Assembly (NCBI RefSeq): GCF_031755915.1 | Contig: NC_083379.1 | Span: forward strand, 24,676,001-24,740,000 | Direction of reading: 5' to 3' | DNA from: Ziziphus jujuba | Lineage: Eukaryota > Streptophyta > Magnoliopsida > Rosales > Rhamnaceae | DNA: 64,000 bases | In this document: positions 1-11,299 of the stretch, one piece after another | Numbering within the stretch: the stretch's first letter is position 1 | How the letters are laid out: each line of letters opens with the position of its first letter | The notes under the pieces: generated by a model | What the model was told of the DNA's origin: nothing | What the model saw: only the letters and a program-made list of their open reading frames with translations | The model's database searches: none | Translations under genes and position numbers: made by a program

Positions 1-147
1 TATATTAGGTTATGTGTCAGGTATACTGTAACATACTGGAGCAACAACCAAGTTTGGCTTATGAACGACTTAGTATTGTGTTTCTCTTACCTACAAGATT
101 AGCAGGTTGAATGGCAGTTATAGAGAACCACCCTTAACCATATTAGT

Positions 148-1320
148 TGATGAGAATCCGCCCATATCCGTACAACCGACTATTCGCTGGGGTATTGATC
201 CTTTATAAATGAAGGTGGACTATCCGCTGGGGTACTGATCCTTTATAAATGAAGATGGGACCAATTACCATGGCACAAGATAGGAAATTCAAGGACAATT
301 TAGTTAGCTTCATCCAAGGAGTGATTCAATCTCAAGAGGGCATGACAATACTCGAAGATCCAATGCCCGTCTTATGTATCCAAGTTACGAAGGTGGAAAT
401 GGACCCAGCAAGCTATTCTGGTACATTTTTTGACCCCGAACAACTAAGAATGGATTCAACACTTTATGAACTAAATTGATTTCACCAAGAGGCTATGTAA
501 TCATGTCAAGACAAAAGCAAAAGCAATTAAATTCCACTTGTGCGCATAACTCATCTTTGTGGCTGAAAATGCTCATTTTGGCATTGACTTTGACTTCTTT
601 TGTTGATCAAGTAAGTTTGACTTATTCCAATTAAGAGGCTATCCATGGGAATCAATATTAATCTTATTTGGCATCCTACATGGCATATGGGAGTTGATTT
701 GCAGCCTAATCTAGTTGGTGATTGGTCAAAGACAGCTTGTTTGACAAACTAGTCAACTAGCTTCTTAATTTGAACATTTAACTTTTATTTTAGGAAATAA
801 TCTTTATTTTGCTTTTTATTTATTTATTTACTGGATATACTAGGTTAGGAAAGTTGGTATTTTATTATTTTAATTGTAAGATTATTTAATTTCTATTTCA
901 AATAGAGGAACTAATTAATCCAAATTAGATTAGGAAAGGATTCAAATTCAACCGACACCATTGTTTCCTAATCTCTATGGCTAGTTTTAACCTAGTGTTT
1001 TAGGGTTTTATTTTGTAAACCTTAGTGTACTTAAAGGCCTATTTTTCCAATAATATTAAGTACACTATTCATACAAAAAAATATTTTTGAGAAATAATTC
1101 TTTTTGTTCTCTTTAAACACCTAAAACTTAATAGAAATCAAGTGTTTTAATTTGATTTATCAATAGGACACCATCACCTATTATGGCTTCTTCATCATAT
1201 ATCAAGATTTCTAATCATAATTTGATTAGGAGTTAAAGTGACTATTAAAATCTGAACTTAATTTTCGATTCGGACTAATATAATACGGGTTTAGGAGCAA
1301 GTCGACCTAGGTTCGTATTA
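148..1320 (+). mobile_element. Solo LTR of a Ty3/Gypsy family related to element A
   Basis: The block starts TGATGAGAATCCGCCC and ends in a segment (about 1280-1320) that matches the outer end of the element A LTR, with a terminal TA where CA is expected. It is flanked by a perfect 5-bp target-site duplication, ttagt, at 143-147 and 1321-1325. No internal retrotransposon sequence is present, so this is a solo LTR left by LTR-LTR recombination. Near its start it encodes a diverged version of the peptide found in the other Gypsy LTRs here (GPITMAQDRKFKDNL). The closest relatives in the window are the LTRs at 25510-27175 and 32084-33099. Confidence 0.88.
178..257. repeat. 40-bp tandem duplication inside the solo LTR
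   Basis: Two adjacent copies of a 40-bp unit (178-217 and 218-257) differ at only a few positions. Each contains the segment ctggggta-t/c-tgatcc. The duplication lies where the LTR-encoded pol tail peptide would be read and adds a stop codon there, so it is probably a late mutation of this copy. Confidence 0.8.
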
Positions 1321-1594
1321 TTAGTGATAGTATATCTGCGGACAGCTAATATCATTGGACCATGCATTGGTGTTTATATGGAACATCAAGTGTATCTCTA
1401 CTACGAATATGCAGTTTATGTAATGTATTTATCATTCTTAGTTTTATTTTACTTAATTATGATTACTATTATTATTATTATTATTGTTGTTGTCGTCGTC
1501 AACTACATGATTGTTGTAATTGTCCGAATTGATGACTTAATGAATTTGTAGGTACATATGTCACATTGTATAATAGTGGGAAAGTTCGTACAAT

Positions 1595-2552
1595 CGATGA
1601 GGACATGCGTAAGAACATAATAAGTTGGAGCCAAGATCCTATACAATTGAAGACATGACCAATAGTACAAGCTCAAGCCAAAAGATTCAAAGAAATATTA
1701 AATGATTTAATCCAAGAGCTGTTTAGCTCTCAACAGAAATTCACTATTGAATGTGAATCAAGGATGGTCCAATGTATAGAATTAGAAGTCCAAATCCATG
1801 AAGAAAAACCGTTACTGGCTTGGCACAATGACGTGGCATCTTACTGAAGTGGCATAGTAATATGGCAACCATAAGATGACGTGGTAGTATCATATATCGT
1901 CCTATGTGGTATTTGTGCAAATTTGATAAACTTCAAAGCCGAATTGACTTTTCTTTGTGTCCATATTATTAATTAGTTTAATTAGTTTCTAAATTATAAT
2001 TAGGAATCTTAATTATTTTTATGTTTATTTTATTTTAAGATAAGTGTCAAATTAGTTTTCTAATTTGCCTTAATCATGTAATTAAATCATCTTTTCTAAT
2101 TTCAATTAAAGAAAGTTTGATTAGTCAAATTAACATTAGGAACTAAGTTTGATGTCAATTTTTGTTTTAGGAAACTGAAAAATTTGGCCAGCCACAGTTT
2201 ATGTTTAATGGCAGAAATTTAGGTATTTTTTTTTCTTTAATTTTATTTATACTTTGTCTATAAATAGACATCCTTTTCTAGTTGAATAAAGCAGTTCACG
2301 AATTTTCAGTATAATTGTAAAAGTTATTATCTTGATTCTCTAATAACTATTGAACTTATTAAGCTTTATTTAAAGCATTCAAATGCTAGAATTATCAATA
2401 GGTTGCCCATCCCTTATTATGGCATCATCACTATACCAAAGTTCTTAGTCACAAGTTGATTAAGGGTTGAAGTTTTCATTAAAACGTATTTTAGAAAGAT
2501 CCATAATTTATTTGTTATGGGTTTAGAAGCGAGTTGACCTAAGTTCATATAA
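1595..2552 (+). mobile_element. Solo LTR of the element D Gypsy family
   Basis: The sequence from cgatgaggacatg at 1595 to ttcatataa at 2552 is homologous, in opposite orientation, to the LTRs of element D (56269-57231 and 61255-62184). It includes the encoded tail AQAKRFKEILNDLIQE and the run of short gacgtggca-type repeats. The flanks acaat (1590-1594) and acaac (2553-2557) look like a 5-bp target duplication with one mismatch. No internal region remains. The copy is well diverged from element D, hence old. Confidence 0.78.
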
Positions 2553-3651
2553 ACAACATTGGTAGTAGAAATCTGGGTTAGTCTTTTAGCATGTGTATTA
2601 ACCTTCGGGTAAATACTTCAGCTTCCAAGTGGGTATCATAGCATTCGAGCAAGGATATTATCTTTTGAGTATGTTTATTAGTCTTAGAATAGGCATTACA
2701 TTCTCTGAATAGGTATTCCAACCTTTGTAGCCTGTGAGAAGGTTAATTAAGTCATTTGAGAGACCATATATGTATATATATATACATATACATATACAAG
2801 GTGTATATGTATTTATATACATATACACATGCAAAAGAAATATATATTCACATTGGGTAAGAAAAGTGGTAATATTATTAGAGTTATCAATATATATTCA
2901 CATTGGGTAAGAAAAGTGGTAATATTATTAGAGTTATCGCCATAGCTATTCACATTGGGCCACGCCTACATATTTATCGTGTTTCCATCGTAATTCCTCA
3001 ACATTGTTTTGTAGAATCCTGTACAAGGGTAGAGCACCTTGGAGATGGGTTAATACTTTTCATTTTTTTCGTTCTTTGACTTTTGTTTTTTCATTTTAAT
3101 CGACCACGTTTTTCAAGTAACTTAGTCAACCAGGATCTAAAAAGGTTCAATCTCTTTAGTGTTTTCGTTGGACACGAGCATAAATAATAGGACAAAAGTC
3201 TACCCAACCAACGAAAAAAAAAAAAAAGAAAAAAAAAAAAAGAAAAGTCTACAAAAATCTAAAAGTCTGAAGGGAAATACTGCAAATATATATTATTTTG
3301 ATGAAATATATTTACAATTGAAAAGAGGACAAATATTCTCATAATATGTATTATTTTAACTTTTATTAAAAAAATGTATAAAAATTAAAATGTAAAGGTG
3401 CTTTGGGATTCTAATTCCATGAAGGGCTCCGCCCTTTCCTCCTAACTTCCACTGTGAAGACATTCCTACTACTCTCGAAATCACCGGAACTCTCTGGAAT
3501 TCCAACTACACTACCGTGGTATTCCAATCTTAACCCTTTCCCCTTTCAACCTTTGGTCTCCTATTGCTGCATCCTTAGGGACTAAGTTAAGGTTATGCCA
3601 CGTAATTTCAGCGTCTTATACCAACTATTCTTGACGGACTTTCCTTTTCCG
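2553..3651. other. Spacer upstream of the AGO gene
   Basis: No gene is recognisable. The first 200 bases hold weak, degenerate repeats of the type 'ttcgggtaaatactt' that resemble, in reverse orientation, the minisatellite inside the long element at 38907-41572. A TA-rich palindromic stretch lies at about 2768-2830, a perfect 50-bp duplication at 2839-2938, and a purine run at 3211-3245. The last 250 bases are less AT-rich and lead into the AGO promoter. Confidence 0.55.
2839..2938. repeat. Perfect 50-bp tandem duplication
   Basis: The unit at 2839-2888 is repeated without change at 2889-2938. It begins aatatatattcacattggg. A third partial match (ttcacattgggcca) follows at about 2949. The identity of the two copies indicates a recent event. 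Confidence 0.92.
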
Positions 3652-3659
3652 TATAAATA
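3652..3659 (+). promoter_or_regulatory. TATA box of the AGO gene
   Basis: TATAAATA lies 72 bp before the chosen AGO start codon at 3731. With usual plant spacing, transcription would start near 3685-3695, giving a short 5' UTR of about 40 bases. The position is consistent with the gene model; the start site itself is inferred. Confidence 0.6.
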
Positions 3660-3730
3660 ACGTCAAATTTGGTCTCTTCAATGCTCAAATATTTCATAGA
3701 TTCACAGTGTTTTCTCTGAGTTTGGATACA

Positions 3731-6700
3731 ATGGAGAGAGGGAGTAGTGGCGGCTATGGCAGAGGGAGGGGAGGAAGAGGAGGAGGATATGCCGGAGGCG
3801 GAACCGGCGGCAATGGCCGAGGTGGTGGTAGAGGAAGGGGTTTCGGTCGTCAGCAGCATCAGCAGCAACGTCGTGAGCACAGCCAGCAACCGAGTGGTAC
3901 TTGGGGTCAGCATCATGCTCCTGGTGCCAGTTCTGGTGCTGGCGCTGTTTATCAGCCGCGTCGTGAGCACCACCATGACAACCAGCAATTGATCGCTACT
4001 AGCGGCGGTGTTCATCAACATTACCAGCATAATCAGCGTCGCGAGCAGCAGAATCAGCAACGGAGCGGCTCTTGGAGGCAAAGCGGAGGTCGGACTCAGG
4101 TAGATGTGGATCGCGTCCAGCTAGAGACTGTGCCCTCTCCAATCGGTTCCGGTGAAGGATCGAGCTCGGGTGGTGGCCATGGTGGAGGTGGTGAAGGTTC
4201 AAGCTCGGGTGGTGGCCATGGTGGAGGTGGTGAAGGATCAAGCTCAGGTGGTGGCCATGGTGGAGGTGGTGGAGCATGGAAGTTTCCCCGTAAAGAATGG
4301 ATACCTGCTACCCCTGCTCCGATTCAGCACCAAGCAACTTCCTCTGGTATGGATCTGTTGTTTCTGCAAATTTAATTTGTTTAGCAGCTGAAGATTTGTG
4401 AAGGAATTAGAACTATCATGGAATAAAAGGGAATTTATGAACTTTGGAATGTCTGATCTGGTTGCTTTGTGGAATTCTTTTGCTGCTAATTAACTGACTT
4501 TGACAAAACAATTTAATTAGATTTATCGGTTATGCTCGAAGAGTTTCTTCGAGTATTTGAGAATGTGAGGTTATCTGCTCTTATTATTAAAGTTAAGTGA
4601 TGGATTCTTTGCGTTTAGGATGTTGATGATATTGAGTTAGCATTGTTTGAAATTTGCTGAATAAATATTTGTATAAATAGCATTGCCATTAAGGAGTTAC
4701 TATTAAATATTTATATAAATAGCATTGGAAATTATGTACTTGGACAACCTTAGTGATAAATATTTAATGCTTTCTTCAGATTATCTTGATAACTGGTTGC
4801 CATTTTTTTCTGCTGTAGGAAAATTTCACAAAGCTATTCCAGTAAAACAGCCTGATTCGGACAAAATTCTACCAGTGAAACGCCCTGATAAGGGTGGCAC
4901 AAATGCCATCCGAACTGCAAGGCTTCTTGTTAATCATTTTCCTGTTAATTATAATCCTCAGAGTATTATAATGCACTATGATGTTGATGTCAAACCAGAG
5001 ATTCCTCCTAAGAATGGCCGGCCTGTGAAAATGTCTAAGGTTGATCTTTCTATTATCAGGAACCAATTATTCTCTGACAGTTCTTCAGAGTTTCCCTTGT
5101 CAATGACTGCTTATGATGGTGAGAAGAATATATTCAGTGCAGTGGCATTGCCCACTGGATCATTTAAGGTGGAGGTTTCTAAGGGTGAAGATACCAAGGT
5201 ACAGTCTTACATAATTTCTTTGAAGCTTGTAAATGAGCTCCGGCTGTGCAGGTTGTCAGAATACTTAAAAGGATGCATCCCGTCGATTCCTCGTGACATA
5301 TTACAAGGGATGGATTTGGTAATGAAGGAGAATCCAACCAGGAATATGATTTCAGTTGGGAGGAATTTTTATCCCACTGAACATAATCTGCAAGATGACC
5401 TTGGAGGTGGAATTGCTGCATTTCGGGGGTTTCAGCATAGCCTTAAGCCCACCTGCCAAGGTTTGGCCATGTGTCTGGACTACTCAGTTCTGGCATTTCG
5501 TAAGCGTATGCCAGTTATAGATTTCCTTAATGAGCATATATATGGTTTTAATATAAATAATTTTAGGAGGTTTAGGAGTGAGGTTGAAAATGTTTTAAGG
5601 GGACTGAAAGTTTATGTGACTCATCGGAGAACCAAACAAAAGTATACCATAATGGGTTTAACCAAGGAAATGACGAGAGATTGTAAGTTTGATGTTGTAG
5701 ACCCAGATGGTCGGAATCCACCCAAGAGAATTCGACTTGTTAATTATTTCAGGGACAAATATGACAAGGATATTACATACAAGGACATTCCCTGCTTGGA
5801 TGTAGGAAAAAATGGTAAAAAGAATGATGTACCAATGGAGTTGTGTGTTCTTGCCGAGGGTCAAAGGTATCAAAAGGAGCATTTGGATAAAGATGCAGCC
5901 CTAATGTTGAAAAACATTTCATTGGCTCCACCAAAGCTTAGAGAAAACATGATTTGTAACATGGTGAAGTCAGAAAATGGACCTTGCGGGTACGTAAAAT
6001 ATTATATATCCTTAATTCCTTTATTTGTTTGATAATCAATTAGCTGATTGCTAGTTTCTCATTTTTGTTATTTTATGTGATATTTTTGTATGTTAGTATT
6101 TTTAAAATTGTTGTTATTTTGCTCTAAGATTGTTTATCCATTTTCTCAGCAATGAAGTGGAATTGATTATTGTTAGTTAAGTTATTATAAGCTAAAACAC
6201 TTGGACTCTTTTGGTCGCTTGTGTTTAGTTTGTTTTGGGTATTCTCATTGCTCATGTATGCTTGTGGATTTCGGTAATTCAAATTATCATTATCATATTC
6301 ATGAAAATACCACTTAGAACCTGATTGAATTTCAATAGGTGGGAAACTAATAATTACTGATGTGTATCTATCATCCTTCTCAAAACTTATGATGAAATAA
6401 TGAGATGTAGATAAACTTACTTCTGCTGATAAAGCAGATGTAGACATTTTTAATATGAAATTTTGCATATTAATATTATATTTGTAGTTGATTGTTTAAT
6501 TTTAAAATTGATGTAATTGGAATTGATCCTGTCTCTTTGTTATGATTTTTTCATTGACAGTGGAGGTATCACTCGAAATTTTGGTTTTGAAGTCAACCTG
6601 GATATGACAATGGTTACTGGGCGCATAATTGGGCCGCCTGAATTGAAGCTGGGTACTCCTAATGGCAGGATGACTAAGATAACAGTTGACAAGGAGAAAT

Positions 6701-8019
6701 GTCAATGGAACCTTCTCGGAAAGTCAGTAGTGGAAGGAAAAACAATTCAGAGGTGGGCTGTACTAGACTTTAGTCATTATGATCGATTCAAACTATATCC
6801 TGCTCAATTTATTCCAAAATTTATCAACCGGTGCAAAAATTTGGGTATCAAAATGGAGGAGCCTCTCTTGTATGAAACCACTTCAATGAATAAATTCTCC
6901 AGTGCCAATGTTCTTCGTGAACTACTTGAAAGCATCAATGAACGGGCTTGTAAGGTTGGCAAAGGTCATCTACAAGTTCTTCTTTGTGTAATGTCTAGAA
7001 AAGATCCCGGTTACAAGTATCTCAAGTGGATCTCCGAAACTCAAATTGGTATTGTGACACAGTGTTGTTTGTCCAGTCATGCAAACAAGGCAAATGACCA
7101 GTATCTTGCCAATCTTGGTCTCAAGATCAACGCCAAACTTGGAGGTAGCAATGTCGAGTTAATTGAGAGACTTCCCCTGCTTGAGGGTGCTGGCCATACC
7201 ATGTTTCTGGGGGCTGATGTCAATCATCCTGGTTCTTGGACCACAACTAGCCCATCAATAGCGGCTGTTGTTGGCTCTATGAATTGGCCTGCTGCAAATC
7301 GCTATGCTGCAAGAGTTAGACCTCAAGACCGTCGAAGTGAGAAGATTCTGCGTTTTGGGGATATGTGTTTGGAGCTTGTTGAAACTTATGTTCGACTAAA
7401 TAAAGTTATGCCAGAAAAGATTATTGTCTTTCGAGATGGAGTTAGTGAGGGCCAATTTGATATGGTTCTGAATGAGGAATTTCTGGACCTGAAGAGGGTA
7501 TTTCAAACTAGAAACTACTCTCCTAGCATAACACTTATTGTTGCCCAGAAGCGACACCAAACTCGATTGTTTCCCGAAAATAGACAGGATGGAGGTCCCA
7601 CTGGCAATGTGTTCCCAGGCACAGTTGTGGACACAAAAATCGTACACCCATTTGAGTATGACTTCTATCTTTGCAGTCACTATGGAAGCCTTGGGACTAG
7701 CAAGCCAACTCACTACCATGTACTGTGGGATGATCACAAGTTTACTTCTGACCAACTGCAGAAACTGATATATGATATGTGCTTCACTATGGCTCGTTGC
7801 ACCAAACCCGTGTCATTGGTTCCACCAGTATACTATGCTGATCTTGCTGCTTATAGAGGGCGACTCTATCATGAGGCGGTGGAGGGACAGTCTCCAGCAT
7901 CAGCTGTATCCTCATCTTCATCGTCAGTGGCATCATCATCTCTGTCGACAGCAGCTTCAATGGATGAGAGGTTCTTCAAATTGCATGCTGACCTGGAGAA
8001 TGATATGTTTTTTGTTTGA
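3731..8019 (+). CDS. AGO2: ARGONAUTE protein, AGO2 clade (three exons)
   Basis: This gene encodes a small-RNA-guided effector of the AGO2/3/7 clade, known from antiviral and post-transcriptional silencing. Exons are 3731-4346, 4819-5989 and 6561-8019, with introns of 472 and 571 bases. Both are GT-AG, and the splice joins keep the reading frame (Gly across both). The product is about 1081 residues; Arabidopsis AGO2 is about 1014. It starts MERGSSGGYGRGRGGRGG. Residues 1-205 are Gly/Arg/Gln-rich, ArgoN begins near 207, PAZ lies at about 420-560 and PIWI from about 804. The catalytic residues read Asp815 (FLGADVNHPGS), Asp888 (VFRDGVSEGQ) and Asp1023 (YYADLAAYRGR). The third is Asp rather than His, typical of AGO2/3. 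The C-terminus, LHADLENDMFFV, is family-like. An upstream in-frame ATG at 3707 would add eight residues, but MERG is the clade-typical start. Confidence 0.95.
4151..4267 (+). repeat. Three 39-bp coding repeats in the AGO2 N-terminal region
   Basis: Units at 4151-4189, 4190-4228 and 4229-4267 each encode GEGSSSGGGHGGG. They are nearly identical at the DNA level, so they probably expanded recently and may vary between alleles. The region is predicted to be disordered and lies before the conserved ArgoN domain. Confidence 0.93.
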
Positions 8020-8141
8020 CAGGCCATAGCATGGCACCGTCATCTTCTTCATCTTTGTGCGAAGGTGAAGAAGATTGTTACTTTCTGTCAAAAACGCTTG
8101 GATGCAGATCCAATCTCCTTTTCTACAGTCTGCCTAGTAAA

Positions 8142-8162
8142 GGAGTTTGTGCGTGAATCTAA
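8142..8162 (+). promoter_or_regulatory. miR403 target site in the AGO2 3' UTR
   Basis: The bases gagtttgtgcgtgaatctaa (8143-8162) are the exact complement of positions 1-20 of miR403 as I recall its sequence. Only the pairing to the miRNA 3'-terminal base (8142, g) is lost. The site lies about 120 bases after the stop codon. miR403 targeting of the AGO2 3' UTR is established in Arabidopsis and other eudicots, so this site supports both the gene identity and its regulation. Confidence 0.93.
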
Positions 8163-8217
8163 TGGGTTTTTGTGTCCACAAGTAATGTTTGTAGTTTCAT
8201 AAGCAGACAGATTTACC

Positions 8218-8395
8218 TAGGAAAGGTTTGTCGAGTTGCATGCTAACCTGGAGAATGATATATCTTTTCATTTGGAAGGCCTTAGCTTAGCATCGTTGTC
8301 AACTACTTCGTCTTTGTGTGAAAACGAGGAAGAGCTTTTCTGCAGTCTAGTAAATTAGTTTGTGAGTTATTCAGTCTTTAATTGGGTTTTGTGTA
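8218..8395 (+). pseudogene. Decayed duplicate of the AGO2 3' end
   Basis: This segment repeats, with many substitutions, the last coding bases and first part of the 3' UTR of AGO2 (about 7966-8190). It can be read as FVELHANLENDISFHLEG, against FFKLHADLENDMFFV in the gene. The stop codon is lost, and the frame stays open to a stop at about 8356. The stretch aligned with the miR403 site (from about 8357) is mutated and probably no longer functional. It may be the last piece of a tandem AGO2/AGO3-like copy removed by unequal crossing over, or a local 3'-end duplication. Confidence 0.75.
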
Positions 8396-8413
8396 AACAT
8401 TTTATGTCATGTT

Positions 8414-8496
8414 AGTTAATTTGGTAAGCTTATTCAGGCCATGCGAGTTGGAACCAAGTTTGTTAATTTGGTAGCCATGCCAGTTGGAAGCAAGTT
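8414..8496. repeat. Imperfect tandem pair downstream of AGO2
   Basis: Two related units (8414-8460 and 8461-8496) share gttaatttggta, gccatgc and agttggaa-caagtt, with an internal deletion of about 11 bases in the second. They may lie in the AGO2 3' UTR or just beyond it. A candidate AATAAA poly(A) signal is at 8739-8744. Confidence 0.65.
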
Positions 8497-8499
8497 GTG

Positions 8500-9556
8500 C
8501 TTCAGTGGGATGTGTGTTTGAAGGTTTTTGTTTGTTGGACGTTGTGTTTTATGATCTATTTTCTGAAATGGATTGATTGTACTTTGTTATTTGAAATTTT
8601 GTTTATTTCCAATGTACGGTTTCACTTCTTACTTTCGGGATTTATTGACCCTGGTTTTCCCCATGATAACTTCATTGTGCGTAATTTAACAGAGGGAAGA
8701 TACTAATACAAAATTTGTCCTAGTAACTACTGCTTTCAAATAAATATTATTGTGCCTGAATTTATTTTTAATGCCTCTATTAAAGATATTACCCAAAAAA
8801 AAAAAAAAAAGATGACAAAAATTAAATATCTAACGACGAGGTAGTAATTATTATTATTGTGTAATAATGTAATTGCAATTAGTGTAATTTTGGTTTTGGT
8901 CGTCCTAATTAGTGTACTAGAAATATTATTTTGAAACTATTATTATTAACTCGATTTTATTATTTTTGCTTTTACAATAATTTGTGTCGTAAAAACCACA
9001 AAACTCCCCCAAATTAAAAATAAAATATAAAAAATAAGAAATAATTATATATATTAAAAAATAAAAAAATAAAAAATAAAAAGTAGAAAAGAAGAAGAAG
9101 AACACCATAATCTTGCAATAAATAGCTTTCTTAAACTTCGGAAAAATTAGGAACGAGGACAATAATGATTTAAATCTTCATATTACCCTCAAAATAAAAT
9201 AACATGTATACTTTTTAAGAAAAATTTTAAATTTCAGATGTATAATATTGATAAATGAAATTAAATGTTATCATCTAAAAGAAATACATAAAATCTTTTC
9301 AATTATTTTAAAAAATATTTGAATAAATAATAATATGAATAATAGTAGAGTACGAACTAATCTCAAAATGTTTATTAAGTATAATTGTTACTATATTATT
9401 TGATTATATTTAGAATTTAGTTATATATATATATTTTAAAGGTTTACTTGTTTATGTTTAGGATATATTAAAATTTAAATGGATAAAACAAAATCATGTA
9501 ATTTTATCATATCATTTTGATAGATATATATTAGTAGATTAATTGTATGTTTCTAA
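8500..9556. other. AT-rich spacer after AGO2
   Basis: No supported gene is seen. The stretch contains poly-A and (A/T)n runs (for example 8795-8811 and 9018-9090). The possible AATAAA signal at 8739-8744 could end the AGO2 transcript. The short open frames here are low-complexity. Confidence 0.6.
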
Positions 9557-9995
9557 GGAGGTTGTATTCAATTTAGAATTTGAAGGATTTTAAAAGTTTT
9601 TAAAAATATAGATGTATTCAATTTAGATTTTAAAGGAGTTCATACAAATGTAATGATATTCAATTCAGATTTTGATTAATTTTATAAAAATTTATTAAAA
9701 ACTAGGTGTATTTAATTAGGACTTTATAAAATTCTTATAAAATCTGGTGGTATTTAAAAAGTTATTGATTTTAAAAGATTTTAAAAAATGATAGATTTTA
9801 ATGGATTTGAAAGGATTTTAACAGTGAAATTATGAAAAAAATTATCAATATAAAATCTAGCCTTAAATCCAAAGATTTTATTGTATTATTATAACATCTT
9901 TATGGAGTCACTAGAATTTCATAACAATCCATCAAATCTTTAAGGTCTATACTTTATTTTAAATCAATCAAATTCTAAATTAAATACATCCTCCC
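9557..9995. mobile_element. MITE-like element with terminal inverted repeats
   Basis: The left end, ggaggttgtattcaattta (9557 onward), is the inverse complement of the right end (to about 9995) over about 26 bases with two mismatches. Subterminal repeats of the type tattcaatttagatttta recur inside on both arms. At about 439 bp with no coding capacity it fits a miniature inverted-repeat element. The flanks taa and caa could be a decayed TAA duplication (PIF/Harbinger-like), but the superfamily is not certain. Confidence 0.72.
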
Positions 9996-11299
9996 AAGTT
10001 ACCAACGAAGGATAAAAAAAAAAAAAAAAAAACCTCTAGCATTTCTAATCATGTAATATTGTAGCCACTAACTTTTTTGAAGTTTGTTTATATTGTCATT
10101 TATACTAAAATCATAATACTTATCAATTTAACTTAAAATATATTATTTAGTATAACATAATAGATATCACAAATATAATGGTGGTATTTTTGTCCTAAGA
10201 AATTATTTTTTAATGAAAAAATTGTCATTTAAGTTCTAGTGAGCGAGTTTTTTGTAACCATCTAAAGTTTATTTTATAGATAACTATTTAGTATTTTTTT
10301 TTCTTTTTTGAGAAAAATAATTATTTAACTCTTTCATAGTTTAAATGAGGGTTTTATATCTTTTGTCCTAATTTGTAATAAAGTTATTTTGGTGTATGTT
10401 CGTATTCAATTTATTCATTGTTGAGCAAACTAACACAACAAAAGAGAAATAAAATTGAAGATTCTACCAATTTACAATAGGTTAATTATATTTAGTAGGA
10501 TATGTAACTGAACTTATGATGAGTTATATAGAAATAGAATCCATAAATTATATACGATAAATTTATAATATTTACTTTAAAATTAATTTTAAAGGAAATT
10601 GTCACTTATGCAGCATAAATTTTATCGGGGCTGGTTTTGCATCCTAAAGAATTTTTTATAGTATTTTACGTTGTAAACTCTCATTTATTAGCTTAGTTTG
10701 TTCATTTGTTAAAAAGCCAAATAGAAGTGGTCATGTGATGTTTTAATGGCGTAACAATGGCATTTCATATTCCATTCCATTTGCATTACCAAAGGCATAG
10801 GAAGTTGTTTCACGTAGGGGTAAAAGAAGTCATTTTGCCCTAATCTGGGTGCGACCATGCGTGACGTTTTCATTTTCAACGCTGAAAATTAGGGATTTGA
10901 AGAGAGAGAAAAAGAGATGGAGAAAGAGAGAGAGAGTTCAAGCAAGGATTAGAAAAGTTTGTGGAGCTTTTGAAAATAATGATTTGATGATAATGATTTT
11001 GAAAATGAGTGATTGAAAATAAAGAAAAAAGGTTTTGGGGAATTTAGAATTGTAAAATATGGGTTATTTTCTTTTTCCATTTTTTTCCCCCTTAATTTTT
11101 CATTTAAAAAACTTGTGATGAAATATAAGGTTGGATTAAGCTTTTAATAAGATTGGTAGATGGAAGATGAATAAATCAATCAAATGAACACCAGATTTCT
11201 GTTATATTAGTCAGAGGGAAAAAAAAAAAAAAACAATTAAGAAAAAGAAAAAGAATAAGTTAACAAGTGTTTAAATTAGGTAGTTTCGGTGGAATATAT
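9996..11299. other. AT-rich spacer
   Basis: No gene is recognised. Contents include poly-A at about 10014-10031, a less AT-rich patch at 10720-10880, and a GA-rich tract at about 10897-10935. A second poly-A lies near 11219-11234. Confidence 0.55.

Noticed and set aside
1324..1551. 75-codon open frame with a hydrophobic Ile/Val run
   Set aside because: The hydrophobic run comes from att/gtt/gtc trinucleotide repeats.
3707..3730. Upstream in-frame ATG for AGO2
   Set aside because: MERG at 3731 is the usual AGO2-clade start. The extra residues MFSLSLDT are not family-like, although use of this start cannot be excluded.
3608..4277. Antisense open frames of 157 and 92 codons opposite AGO2 exon 1
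   Set aside because: They are mirror frames of the GC-rich, repetitive Gly/Arg/Gln coding region and have low-complexity, biased composition.
4725..4818. ATG-started extension upstream of AGO2 exon 2
   Set aside because: It is intron sequence. The acceptor at 4817-4818 joins in frame with exon 1, and the extension is not conserved.
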